Positions 1 to 7,900 of a DNA stretch of 27,854 bases are shown one piece after another. Below the pieces are notes generated by a model that had not been told where the DNA came from, did no database searches, and was given only the letters and a program-made list of their open reading frames with translations. How positions within the stretch are numbered: position 1 is the stretch's first letter; each line of letters starts with the position of its first letter. The stretch comes from CALBZH01 sp964538515. Lineage in GTDB: Bacteria > Desulfobacterota > Syntrophobacteria > Syntrophobacterales > Syntrophobacteraceae. The stretch lies in assembly GCA_964538515.1 (NCBI GenBank), contig CAZIEW010000074.1, forward strand, positions 1-27,854. Reading direction: 5' to 3'. The translations under genes were made by a program, and so were the position numbers.

Positions 1-1013
1 ACGGCGGCATGGGGAACGGGCTTCTGCCTTTTCCCTGCCAGCTCGCAGAAAAAGGCGTGGAGCGTCACCCGGAAGGACGTGTAGCTGTGGCGGAGGGTGA
101 CGAACCGGTCGAGCCGGTGGACCTTAAGCTCCAGCTCTTCTAAAAATTCGCGGATGAGCGCCGCGTCGGGGGGCTCGCCGTCCTGCACTTTTCCGCCGGG
201 AAACTCCCATAGGTGAGCCATGAGGCCGTTTGGGGGGCGCTTTTGGATGAGGATGCGGCCGTCTTTGCGAACGAGGATGCCGACGGCAACCTCAATGGGG
301 GACGGGGGGCGGCGCTTGACCGTCACGGGGCGCTGGTCCACCGTTCCCGCCTTGAGGCTCGCGCACTCGTTTCGGGTGGCACATTCGGCGCACAGAGGAT
401 TTTGGGGCAGGCAGACGAGTGCGCCGAGCTCCATCATTCCCTGGTTGAACTGCCTGGCCCGCCCCGGGGGGATGAGCCGCTCGGCGAGTTTCCAGAGGGC
501 CTGCTTGGTCGCCTGCTCCCCAAGCGGCGCGTCGAGGTCGAACAACCGCGCCAGCACCCGTTCCACATTCCCGTCCACGAGAGGAAAATCCTCGTTGAAG
601 GCGACGCTCATGATGGCCCCCGCCGTGTAGCGCCCGATCCCCGGCAGCGCAAGAAGCGCCCGGTGGTCCCGGGGCAGCTCGCCCCCGTGCTCCCGCAGGA
701 GCAGCCGGGCCGTTTTCTGGATGTTGCGCGCCCGGGAATAGTACCCGAGCCCCTCCCAGGCTTTGAGAATTGCCTCCTCGGGAGCCTCCGCCACAGCCCG
801 GACGTCCGGGAATCGTCGCATCCACCGGTCGAAGTAGGGCAGCACCGTCTTGACCTGGGTCTGCTGCAGCATGATCTCGGAGATCCAGACCGCATACGGG
901 TCGTAATGCTCCCGCCATGGCAGGTTCCGCTTTTCGGATTCGAACCACCGAATGAGCTTTTCCTGGATGCGTGCGTCTTTTGTCGGGCTCACGGCTTGTG
1001 TTTTCTGCTTCAC
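1..1013 (-). CDS. mutY: A/G-specific adenine DNA glycosylase MutY (C-terminus outside window)
   Basis: MutY removes adenine mispaired with 8-oxoguanine in base excision repair. The frame is unbroken for 337 codons and leaves the window at its C-terminal end. The N-terminal half carries SEIMLQQTQV (its Glu matches the catalytic Glu of the family), the helix-hairpin-helix LPGIGRYTAGA and VDGNVERVLARLF (with the catalytic Asp). A [4Fe-4S] cysteine loop follows, spaced C-x6-C-x2-C-x5-C (CLPQNPLCAECATRNEC). The C-terminal part is a Nudix-like domain with WEFPGGKV and REFLEE. Unusually, that Nudix box is complete (see findings). The frame opens at a TGA just upstream, so the start lies close by: GTG at 1013 has AAGG only 4 bases away, an ATT at 1022 has GAGG at better spacing, and GTG at 992 has no clear ribosome site. 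The gene is divergent from the acyl-CoA synthetase. Family identity is certain; the start is not. Confidence 0.95.
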   Translation of the reverse strand, partial: MKQKTQAVSPTKDARIQEKLIRWFESEKRNLPWREHYDPYAVWISEIMLQQTQVKTVLPYFDRWMRRFPDVRAVAEAPEEAILKAWEGLGYYSRARNIQKTARLLLREHGGELPRDHRALLALPGIGRYTAGAIMSVAFNEDFPLVDGNVERVLARLFDLDAPLGEQATKQALWKLAERLIPPGRARQFNQGMMELGALVCLPQNPLCAECATRNECASLKAGTVDQRPVTVKRRPPSPIEVAVGILVRKDGRILIQKRPPNGLMAHLWEFPGGKVQDGEPPDAALIREFLEELELKVHRLDRFVTLRHSYTSFRVTLHAFFCELAGKRQKPVPHAA

Positions 1014-1233
1014 TGCCTTAATAGTTTTCCAGCCTCACTGGATTTCCGGAAAATGGCCGGTCCAGGAGAGGCTATGTGCCACCCCGGCGGCGGTCCGTCC
1101 GGCAGGGCACGCCATTAATCCCGGATCTCTCGTTCCGTCGAGAATTCCGAAACAGGCTCCAAGTGGACGCCAATTGGCCTTCGCCGAAAGGGCGGTTGTG
1201 CCGGGTTGAAACTGTGCAGAAAGGAGCGATTTG

Positions 1234-3318
1234 ATGCAACGCTTTTTTGATCCCCGTTCCGTGGTTCTGATCGGTGTCACGCGCCAGAGCGGGCCCGGAA
1301 GCTACAACAACCTCGAAGTGATGAAGCGCTTCGGCTTTCGGGGAACGATCCACGTGGTCCACCCGAAGGTGGAGGAAATCCTCGGCCACCGCACGGTGCG
1401 AAGCGTTGCGGAGCTTCCCGAGACGCCGGATGTGGCGGTGATTTCCCTCGGGCGCGACCGGGTGCTGCCCGTCTTCAAGGAATGCATCGACAAGGGGATC
1501 ACCCACGTGGTCCTGATCAGCCAGGGGTTCGCCGATGCCGACGAGCGGGGCAAGGAGCTCCAGGCCGAGCTGCAGGCCATGGCCAAGGCGGCCGGGACCC
1601 GCGTCGTGGGGCCCAACACCATGGGGATCTGGAACGCCTTCAGCCGGTTCAGCACGGCCTTCGTGGAGATCGAAGACGACTCGAGCCCGCCGCCCATCAC
1701 GCTGGTGGCCCAGTCCGGCGTCTTCCAGGTGGGCTACGAATCTTTCACGGGGCGTCTGGGAAAGGCCATCGATGTCGGCAACTGCGTGGACGTCGATTTC
1801 GTCGACTCCCTCGAATACCTGGAAAACGACCCCGAAACGCGCCTCATCGTGCTGCACATGGAAGGCATGCACCGGGGGAGGGATTTCCTGCATGTGGCTT
1901 CCCGGATCACGCCGCACAAGCCGATCATCGTCCTAAAGACGGGCCGGAGCGCCGCGGGGGCCGAGGCGGCCCTCTCGCACACGGGGTCCCTCGTGGGCGA
2001 AGACGCAATTTTCGATGTTGCCTTCAAGCGGGCCGGGATCCTGCGCGTGCGCAGCATGGTCGAGCTCAAGGCCGTCTGCCGCGCCTTTCTGAAATTTGGG
2101 TCCGTAGGCGGTCCGTCGCTCGGAGTCGTCACCGCGACGGGCGCCATCGGGATTCTGACCGCCGACGCCTGCGAGGACTTTGGCCTCGAGATCGGGCCGT
2201 TTCCCGAGCATCTGCGCGAGGGGCTTGAAAATCCTCACATCGACTGGCACAAGCTCCGGAACCCGGTAGACATCTGGCCCTTGGGGATGGTCGCGGGCTC
2301 CTTCACCAAGGTGTTCACCGAGTCGGCCAAGGGACTCCTCGGCGACGACCGCATCGACTCCATCCTCGGGATCGCTCCAACCATGCGGTCGCCGCTGCAC
2401 GCGGACCTGGACATGGTCGCAACAGCCAAAGAGGTCAACCGCCACAACGGAAGCGGCAAGCCCGTCGCGCTTTGGCTCTACGGGGGAGACCAGGATCGCC
2501 AGGCGAAGGCGCTGGAAGGAGAGCCCAATGTGGCCTGCTTTGCCAGCATTGACGAAGCCGTCATGGGACTCGCCGGCCTTTGGCGCTACCACGGGTTCTT
2601 GAAGCACGCCAGGCCCATCGAGCCCTCGCCGTACGCGGCACCATCGCGAAGTCGGACTGAATCGGCTCCAGGAGCCAATCTCGTTGTTGGCGTCGCTGCG
2701 GAGGAAATGCTCCGACCTTATAAAATTCCCTTTGTTCCCGGCATGTTGGCCCAAAATGTGCTTGAAGCGTCAAACATCGCTTCTGAGATGGGTTACCCGG
2801 TTGTCTTGAAGATTATCTCGCCCCAGTGGCTCCACAAGTCCGATTGGGGCGGGATTCGGCTCAATGTGGGCTCGAATGAAGCGCTGGATGAGGCCTTCGG
2901 GGAGCTCGAGCGCCTGTTTCGGGAGCGGACGCCGGAGGGGACGTTGGACGGCATCCTGGTGCAGCGTCAAATCGTCGGACAGGAGCTGCTCATCGGCGTC
3001 AAGAAGGACGCCCAGTTCGGGCCCCTGGTTGTGGTCGGCATGGGCGGCATCTTCACGGAAGTTTTTAAGGATGTGTCCCGGGCGCTCGTCCCGGTGGATC
3101 CCGATGAAGCAGCTTCCATGCTGAAATCGCTTCGGCTCTTCCCGCTGCTCAAAGGGGCGCGCGGTCAGAAGGGGGTTCACCTGCCTGCACTCGAGCAGGT
3201 GATCGTGCGGGTTTCGACGATGATCCAGGAGCATCCGGAAATCTCCGAGCTGGACCTGAACCCCGTGATCGCAGCTCCCGAGGGGTGCTGGGCCGTCGAT
3301 TGCAGGATCATTTTGTGA
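1234..3318 (+). CDS. NDP-forming acyl-CoA synthetase (acetate-CoA ligase type), fused alpha-beta
   Basis: Predicted cytoplasmic enzyme converting an acyl-CoA, ADP and phosphate to the free acid, ATP and CoA, or the reverse. The 694 residues follow the single-chain order of the family: a CoA-binding Rossmann domain at the N-terminus (FFDPRSVVLIGVTRQSGPGS), succinyl-CoA-ligase-like domains with ALSHTGSLVGED around residue 249, whose His matches the phosphohistidine of the family, and a C-terminal ATP-grasp domain from about residue 488 (GYPVVLKIISPQWLHKSDWGG, ending in ELDLNPVI). ATG 1234 is chosen because AAGGAG ends 7 bases upstream; a TTG one codon earlier would sit too close. In anaerobes such enzymes often conserve energy during acetate formation, but the substrate cannot be read from sequence. 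It lies 183 bases before the hopene cyclase on the same strand; a functional link is not evident. Confidence 0.9.
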   Translation: MQRFFDPRSVVLIGVTRQSGPGSYNNLEVMKRFGFRGTIHVVHPKVEEILGHRTVRSVAELPETPDVAVISLGRDRVLPVFKECIDKGITHVVLISQGFADADERGKELQAELQAMAKAAGTRVVGPNTMGIWNAFSRFSTAFVEIEDDSSPPPITLVAQSGVFQVGYESFTGRLGKAIDVGNCVDVDFVDSLEYLENDPETRLIVLHMEGMHRGRDFLHVASRITPHKPIIVLKTGRSAAGAEAALSHTGSLVGEDAIFDVAFKRAGILRVRSMVELKAVCRAFLKFGSVGGPSLGVVTATGAIGILTADACEDFGLEIGPFPEHLREGLENPHIDWHKLRNPVDIWPLGMVAGSFTKVFTESAKGLLGDDRIDSILGIAPTMRSPLHADLDMVATAKEVNRHNGSGKPVALWLYGGDQDRQAKALEGEPNVACFASIDEAVMGLAGLWRYHGFLKHARPIEPSPYAAPSRSRTESAPGANLVVGVAAEEMLRPYKIPFVPGMLAQNVLEASNIASEMGYPVVLKIISPQWLHKSDWGGIRLNVGSNEALDEAFGELERLFRERTPEGTLDGILVQRQIVGQELLIGVKKDAQFGPLVVVGMGGIFTEVFKDVSRALVPVDPDEAASMLKSLRLFPLLKGARGQKGVHLPALEQVIVRVSTMIQEHPEISELDLNPVIAAPEGCWAVDCRIIL

Positions 3319-3402
3319 GGGCTTGCCAGCTCAGCAATTGCATGATGACGCCATTTCGCAGGGATGCCGAGCATGCATTAACGACACTCTGCACTGAAAA
3401 GC

Positions 3403-3433
3403 TTGTGCAAGAGGGCGATTTGTTATAGATAAT
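3403..3433 (+). promoter_or_regulatory. Weak candidate promoter before the hopene cyclase
   Basis: TTGTGC at 3403-3408 and GATAAT at 3428-3433 (5 of 6 to the -10 consensus) are separated by 19 bases; TATAGA at 3424-3429 is an alternative with 15 bases. The stretch is AT-rich against a GC-rich background and lies in the 183-base gap between the two plus-strand genes. The -35 match is poor, so this is only a suggestion. Confidence 0.25.
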
Positions 3434-3501
3434 CACTACTTTTTGTCTGCTTGGGGAGCGTTCGGGGCAGGAGGCTCCCCTGGAACGGCAGCGAAAGAAC
3501 C

Positions 3502-5628
3502 ATGTCAAAGCAAGCGGAAACCAGCATGACACTTCGTTACGATGCGGTTACAGGCGGGGGCGGCTCCATGGGTTTTCCGGAGGGAAGAGGACTGGGGGCT
3601 GATGTGATGACACAATACCGCAATGCAGGGTCGTTTCCCCAGCAGAAGCGGAATACGTTGTGCTCCGACGCATCGGTCTCCGGGGACGGAAAGTGCACGG
3701 GAAGCTCCCATCGGAGCCAGGAGCTCAAAGGGACGGCACCGGGCCCGCTATCCCTGCAGGAAGCCATCGAGCGAACCAAAGACTATTTCATTCGCACGCA
3801 GTATCCGGAAGGATACTGGTGGTCCGAGCTGGAATCCAACTGCACCATCACCGCCGAATACCTCATGCTGCTGTACATCCTCGAAATCCTCGATCCGGAC
3901 AAGAAGGCCCGGATGGTCAGGTACCTTTACAATCACCAGGCGGAGAACGGGTCCTGGGCCCTTTTTTACGGGGATGGGGGCGAGCTCAGCACGACCATCG
4001 AATGCTATTTTGCGCTCAAGCTGGCCGGGGAAAACCCGGAGTCCGAGCCCATGCGCAAGGCGAGACGCTTTATTCTGGACCACGGCGGCATCGAGGCGGC
4101 CCGCGTGTTCACCAAGATCTGGCTGGCGCTCTTCTCCCAGTACGACTGGGACAAGATTCCGTCCATGCCCGTCGAAATTGTGCTCCTGCCGTCGCATTTT
4201 TATTTCAGCATTTACGAGTTCTCGAGCTGGGCGCGCGGAACGGTCGTGCCGCTTTCCATCGTTTTGGCCTTGCGGCCGAGGCTGCGGCTGCCTGCATCGC
4301 TTTGCATTGGAGAGCTTTACGTCGGCGGCGAGGCTGCCTTCAGCCCGAAGCGGTTTCGGTCCAAGACCCACAAGGCGTTCTATGTTCTCGATCGGCTGGT
4401 GAAGTGGTATGAGCAGCGGCCGCTGCCGGGTCTGCGAAACCGGGCGGTTCAGGCAGCCGAGACCTGGATCCTGGAGCATCAGGAAGAATCGGGCGACTGG
4501 GGCGGGATCCAGCCGCCAATGGTGTATTCGGTTCTGGCGCTGCACTACCTGGGCTATGCGGTCGATGATCCGGTGATCGCGAAAGGCCTGAAAGCGATGG
4601 AAGACTTCTGCCTGGACGACGAGCTCGGACTGCGCATGCAATCCTGCATCTCCCCCATCTGGGATGCGGCGCTGACGGCCCTGGCATTCCTGGATGCGGG
4701 ATCGACCCCCGACGACCCGGTGCTGAAGAAAGCAACGTCTTGGCTGATCTCCAAGCAGATCAAAACGGGCGGCGACTGGCAGGTGAAAAACTGCTGTCCT
4801 CCGGGGGGCTGGGCATTTGAGTTCGTGAACAACATCTATCCGGACGTGGACGATTCCGCAGTCGTTCTAATGGCCCTCCACCGCATGAAGGAGAGCCAGT
4901 GCGAAGGCATGGAGGAGGCGCTGAAGCTGGGGATGGACTGGTGCCTCAGCATGCAGTGCCAAAACGGCGGGTGGGCTGCCTTCGATCGCGAGAACACCAT
5001 GATGATCCTGAATCGGATCCCCTTTGCCGACCAGGAAGCCATGGTCGACTACCCGACCGCGGACGTGAGCGCGCGCGTGATCGAGGCAATGGGGGTCTTC
5101 GGGCTGGATAGGAGCCACCCGCATGCCAAGCGTGGCATCGCGTTTCTCAAGGAGCTTCAGGAGCCGGACGGCTGCTGGTGGGGGCGCTGGGGCGTCAACT
5201 ACATTTACGGCACGTGGTCCGTCCTGCGGGGCTTGCTCAAGATCGGCGAAGACATGAAGGCCCCGTACGTTCAGGCCGCGCTCGACTGGCTCAAGTCGCA
5301 CCAGAACGGAGACGGCGGCTGGGGCGAAACCTGTGCGTCATACAAATACCCCGAGCTGCGCGGGCATGGTCCGAGCACCGCGTCGCAAACCGCCTGGGCG
5401 TTGATGGGATTGATGGCGGGCGGTGAGGAGCATTCCCCCGAAGTCCGGCGCGGTATTCAATACCTGCTCGACACCCAGCGGCCGGACGGCACCTGGGAAG
5501 AAGCCTACTTCACAGGAACGGGGTTTCCCAACCACTTCTACATCCGCTACCACAACTACCGCAATTGCTTTCCCCTGATGGCGCTGGGGCAGTACGCACA
5601 GAAGATGAAGGTGCATCGGGATCGTTAA
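3502..5628 (+). CDS. shc: Squalene-hopene cyclase
   Basis: Class II triterpene cyclase that folds squalene into hopene or diplopterol, the core of hopanoid membrane lipids; it acts as a monotopic membrane protein. The catalytic DxDD motif is intact as YPDVDDSAVV (DVDD at about residues 448-451). Several QW-type repeats are visible: NGSWALFYG, QNGGWAAFDRENT, DGCWWGRWGVNYIYGTW, GDGGWGETCASY and DGTWEEAYFTGTGFPNHFYI near the C-terminus. From ATG 3502 it is 708 residues, longer than the roughly 630 of the Alicyclobacillus enzyme. The first 80 or so residues are low in recognisable structure, and homology begins near SLQEAIERTKDYF. No start has a convincing ribosome site: TTG 3451, ATG 3502 and ATG 3607 are all open. 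No other hopanoid (hpn) gene is in the window. Family identity is very secure. Confidence 0.95.
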   Translation: MSKQAETSMTLRYDAVTGGGGSMGFPEGRGLGADVMTQYRNAGSFPQQKRNTLCSDASVSGDGKCTGSSHRSQELKGTAPGPLSLQEAIERTKDYFIRTQYPEGYWWSELESNCTITAEYLMLLYILEILDPDKKARMVRYLYNHQAENGSWALFYGDGGELSTTIECYFALKLAGENPESEPMRKARRFILDHGGIEAARVFTKIWLALFSQYDWDKIPSMPVEIVLLPSHFYFSIYEFSSWARGTVVPLSIVLALRPRLRLPASLCIGELYVGGEAAFSPKRFRSKTHKAFYVLDRLVKWYEQRPLPGLRNRAVQAAETWILEHQEESGDWGGIQPPMVYSVLALHYLGYAVDDPVIAKGLKAMEDFCLDDELGLRMQSCISPIWDAALTALAFLDAGSTPDDPVLKKATSWLISKQIKTGGDWQVKNCCPPGGWAFEFVNNIYPDVDDSAVVLMALHRMKESQCEGMEEALKLGMDWCLSMQCQNGGWAAFDRENTMMILNRIPFADQEAMVDYPTADVSARVIEAMGVFGLDRSHPHAKRGIAFLKELQEPDGCWWGRWGVNYIYGTWSVLRGLLKIGEDMKAPYVQAALDWLKSHQNGDGGWGETCASYKYPELRGHGPSTASQTAWALMGLMAGGEEHSPEVRRGIQYLLDTQRPDGTWEEAYFTGTGFPNHFYIRYHNYRNCFPLMALGQYAQKMKVHRDR

Positions 5629-5755
5629 TATCTCGGCGGGATTTGTGGATCCGCTCGGTTTGTCCTGAGAGCGGGTCTTAGTGGGGAATTGCCTCTCATC
5701 TTAGTCTTCTCCCTTGGTGAGAGGAGACGGCTGTCCGCATAGGATCAGGATTTTT

Positions 5756-5828
5756 GGTGGCGCCGCCATCCATGGCGGCGTTTGAAATTTCGAGAAGCTC
5801 TCTCGCCGCCGTGGAAGGCGGCGCCACC
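5756..5828. repeat. GC-rich palindromic intergenic repeat (REP-like)
   Basis: Two hairpins lie side by side. CGCCGCCAT/ATGGCGGCG (5761-5769 and 5772-5780) has a 2-base loop, and CGCCGCC/GGCGGCG (5804-5810 and 5817-5823) has a 6-base loop. The outer ends GGTGGCGCCGCC (5756-5767) and GGCGGCGCCACC (5817-5828) are exact inverted repeats of 12 bp. The element sits in the convergent gap between shc and panB, where it could act as a two-way terminator. Its right half recurs at 7831-7855 with one mismatch in 25. The rest of the gap (5629-5755) shows only weak dyads. Confidence 0.7.
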
Positions 5829-5861
5829 GTTTAAGCACCTGGTACATGCTGCTTCCCCGGG

Positions 5862-6710
5862 TTATTTCTTCTCGGTTGCCACCCCCAGTTTTTCCATTTC
5901 CGCATCAGACATACCGAATGTGTGCTCCGGGCCGGGAAAGACGCCGCTTTCGACTTCTTCCTTGTAGCGGCCCAAGGCGTCACGGATAACAGTGGAAAGC
6001 TCTGCATAGCGTTTGACGAAACGGGGGAGAAATCGGTCGAACAGGCCCAGGACGTCGTGCACGACCAGCACCTGGCCGTCGCAGTGGGGACCTGCGCCGA
6101 TGCCGATGGTCGGGACCGGAACGGAGTCCGTGATGCGAGCGGCGATGGGGGCAGGAATGGCTTCGAGCACGATGCTGAAGCAGCCCGCATCGGCCAGGGC
6201 CTGCGCGTCTTCGATCAAGGCTTTGGCGGCTTCGGCCGTCTTCCCCTGCACCCGGAACCCACCCATCTGGGCGCTGCTTTGAGGTGTTAGACCGATGTGC
6301 CCCTGGACCGGAATACCGGCCGCAACGATGGCTTCGACCTGCGGCACGACCCGCTTTCCGCCTTCCAGCTTCACCGCCTGGGCACGGCCTTCCTTCAGAA
6401 ACCGGCCCGCGTTGAGAACGGCCTGCTCGACGCTCACCTGGTAGGACATAAACGGCATGTCTCCGATCACCAGGGCATGCTTGGCTGCCAGCGCCACGGC
6501 CTTGGTGTGATGGATCATGACGTCCATGTCGACCGCAAGCGTATCTTCCTGGCCCAGCACGACCATGGCCAGGGAATCTCCGACCAGGATCATATCAATG
6601 CCGCTTTGGTCCACCAAAAGAGCCGTGGGATAATCATAAGCCGTGAGCTCGGTCAATTTGCGAGCGCCTTTGGCGGCAAGAATGTCGGGGGCCGTGATTC
6701 GTTTTTCCAT
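5862..6710 (-). CDS. panB: 3-methyl-2-oxobutanoate hydroxymethyltransferase (ketopantoate synthase)
   Basis: First step of pantothenate synthesis: transfers a hydroxymethyl group from 5,10-methylenetetrahydrofolate to 2-oxoisovalerate, giving ketopantoate. The 282 residues have the usual PanB length and motifs: MILVGDSLAMVVLGQEDT with the metal-binding Asp, HHTKAV, DMPFMSYQVS, VKLEGG, PVQGHIGLTPQS, VLEAIPAPIA with the catalytic Glu, and IGIGAGPHCDGQVLVVHD. The ATG at 6710 is preceded by AGGAGAGG. It starts 18 bases after the end of panE, and the pair is almost certainly co-transcribed, supplying consecutive steps of the pathway. panC and panD are not in the window. Confidence 0.97.
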   Translation of the reverse strand: MEKRITAPDILAAKGARKLTELTAYDYPTALLVDQSGIDMILVGDSLAMVVLGQEDTLAVDMDVMIHHTKAVALAAKHALVIGDMPFMSYQVSVEQAVLNAGRFLKEGRAQAVKLEGGKRVVPQVEAIVAAGIPVQGHIGLTPQSSAQMGGFRVQGKTAEAAKALIEDAQALADAGCFSIVLEAIPAPIAARITDSVPVPTIGIGAGPHCDGQVLVVHDVLGLFDRFLPRFVKRYAELSTVIRDALGRYKEEVESGVFPGPEHTFGMSDAEMEKLGVATEKK

Positions 6711-6728
6711 GGGGAGAACCTCTCCTGT

Positions 6729-7652
6729 TCAGCTCCCAAACCCGGCTTCCACAATCCGCACCAGGTTGGTGAGGGTCAGGTTGATGGGCGTCTGGACTTG
6801 CAGCTCCCTGCCAAGTTGGACGATGGCGCCGTTGATGGAATCGATTTCCGTCCGCTTCCTCGCATCGACGTCCTGGCCCATGGAGGAGCGGTTCCTGGCC
6901 GTGGCCCTGGCGATGGAGAGGACCTTCTCCTCCATGCCGGCCGGCATCGGAAAGCCGGCGGCCTTAGCCACCTCCATGGCCTCACGGACGGCGGCGCGGC
7001 TCAGCCGGCGGGCGGGCTGGAGATCGGCGACGAAGCCGTTTCGGATCCCAGTGAGGGCCGTGATGGCGTTGATGCCGACATTCACCATGAGCTTTTCCCA
7101 GATGAGCCGCTCCATGTTGTCGCTCGATTCCGTGTGCAGACCGGCCTGCCGAAAGCGATTCACGAGCGCCGTGACACGGCCGGTGGGCTGTCCTTCGGGC
7201 TCGCCGAGGAAGGTCGCCCCGTTGCCCCCGTGGCGGACACGACCCGGTCCGACCAGGGTGGCGCCCTGAGCGGTCGTGCCGGCGACTACCGCTTCACGGT
7301 TGGCGATCCGCGCGATCTGCTGCCAGTTTCCCGTGCCATTTTGGAGCGTTAGGAAGAGGGTTGAGGCGTCGCAGAATGGCATGACGCTTTGAACGGCAAT
7401 CTCGGTGGCATAGCTTTTCACCGTGACGAGGACGAGGTCCGGCTTGGCTACAATGGCTTCAGGCGAATCGATGGCGGGCAGGCGGTGGTGCGAGACGGTT
7501 TCATCCAATTCTTCGATAATCAGGCCGTGTTGCTGGATCGCCCCAATGTGCTCCTTGTCGATGCTGAACAAGGTCACCGACGCGTCAGTACGGGCAAGCC
7601 GGGCTCCCAAAAGGCTCCCCATGGCCCCGGCCCCTAAGACAAGAATTTGCAT
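6729..7652 (-). CDS. panE: 2-dehydropantoate 2-reductase
   Basis: NADPH-dependent reduction of ketopantoate to pantoate, the step after PanB. The 307-residue protein begins MQILVLGAGAMGSLLGARLA, an N-terminal Rossmann fold with GxGxxG at about residues 7-12. It continues with VKSY near the substrate site, LTLQNGTGN and the C-terminal-domain motif WEKLMVNVGINAITAL, whose Lys is the family's catalytic lysine. The ATG at 7652 is preferred over an in-frame upstream start at 7691 because GGGAG lies 10 bases before it and the Rossmann strand starts at once. It is first in a panE-panB pair, separated from glyS upstream by 248 bases of repeat-containing sequence. Confidence 0.95.
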   Translation of the reverse strand: MQILVLGAGAMGSLLGARLARTDASVTLFSIDKEHIGAIQQHGLIIEELDETVSHHRLPAIDSPEAIVAKPDLVLVTVKSYATEIAVQSVMPFCDASTLFLTLQNGTGNWQQIARIANREAVVAGTTAQGATLVGPGRVRHGGNGATFLGEPEGQPTGRVTALVNRFRQAGLHTESSDNMERLIWEKLMVNVGINAITALTGIRNGFVADLQPARRLSRAAVREAMEVAKAAGFPMPAGMEEKVLSIARATARNRSSMGQDVDARKRTEIDSINGAIVQLGRELQVQTPINLTLTNLVRIVEAGFGS

Positions 7653-7758
7653 GGGTCGAAAGCTCCCTGCGTGTGATTTGGATGGGCTCATGGCAACGCT
7701 GCGTCGCGAGTCTCGGCGAGGTATACTCGTTAAGGCTGAAGAGCTTCGATATCAGAGA

Positions 7759-7790
7759 TTGTAGGGGCGAAAGATCATTCGCCCCTACAA
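7759..7790. repeat. Palindromic intergenic repeat with a 13-bp stem
   Basis: TTGTAGGGGCGAA (7759-7771) and TTCGCCCCTACAA (7778-7790) are exact inverted repeats around the 6-base loop AGATCA. A GTAGGGGCG/CGCCCCTAC stem is typical of dispersed REP-like or MITE-like elements. It lies in the glyS-panE gap, immediately before a second repeat. No T-run follows on the panE strand, so it is not a classical terminator there. Confidence 0.65.
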
Positions 7791-7830
7791 GGAGGCGGCG
7801 CCAATATGGCTGTTATTCCATCTGCTTGAA

Positions 7831-7855
7831 CGCCGCCGTGGAAGGCGGCGCTACC
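7831..7855. repeat. Second copy of the GC-rich palindromic repeat
   Basis: CGCCGCCGTGGAAGGCGGCG followed by CTACC matches 5804-5828 at 24 of 25 positions. CGCCGCC (7831-7837) pairs with GGCGGCG (7844-7850). A further GGCGGCG at 7794-7800 could pair with the left arm instead, giving a larger structure over 7794-7850. Together with 7759-7790 it fills most of the gap between glyS and panE. Confidence 0.65.
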
Positions 7856-7900
7856 CTCGGTGGCAACCCTTTCTTGTGGCACATTTCGGAAGTCCGGTTC

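Noticed and set aside
292..948. Apparent separate minus-strand gene within mutY in another frame
   Set aside because: Codon-by-codon translation of 1-1013 shows one unbroken mutY frame; the other frame has no homology and there is no frameshift.
5651..5674. CCGCTC/GAGCGG dyad after shc as an intrinsic terminator
   Set aside because: The stem is only 6 bp with a 12-base loop and no T-run follows.
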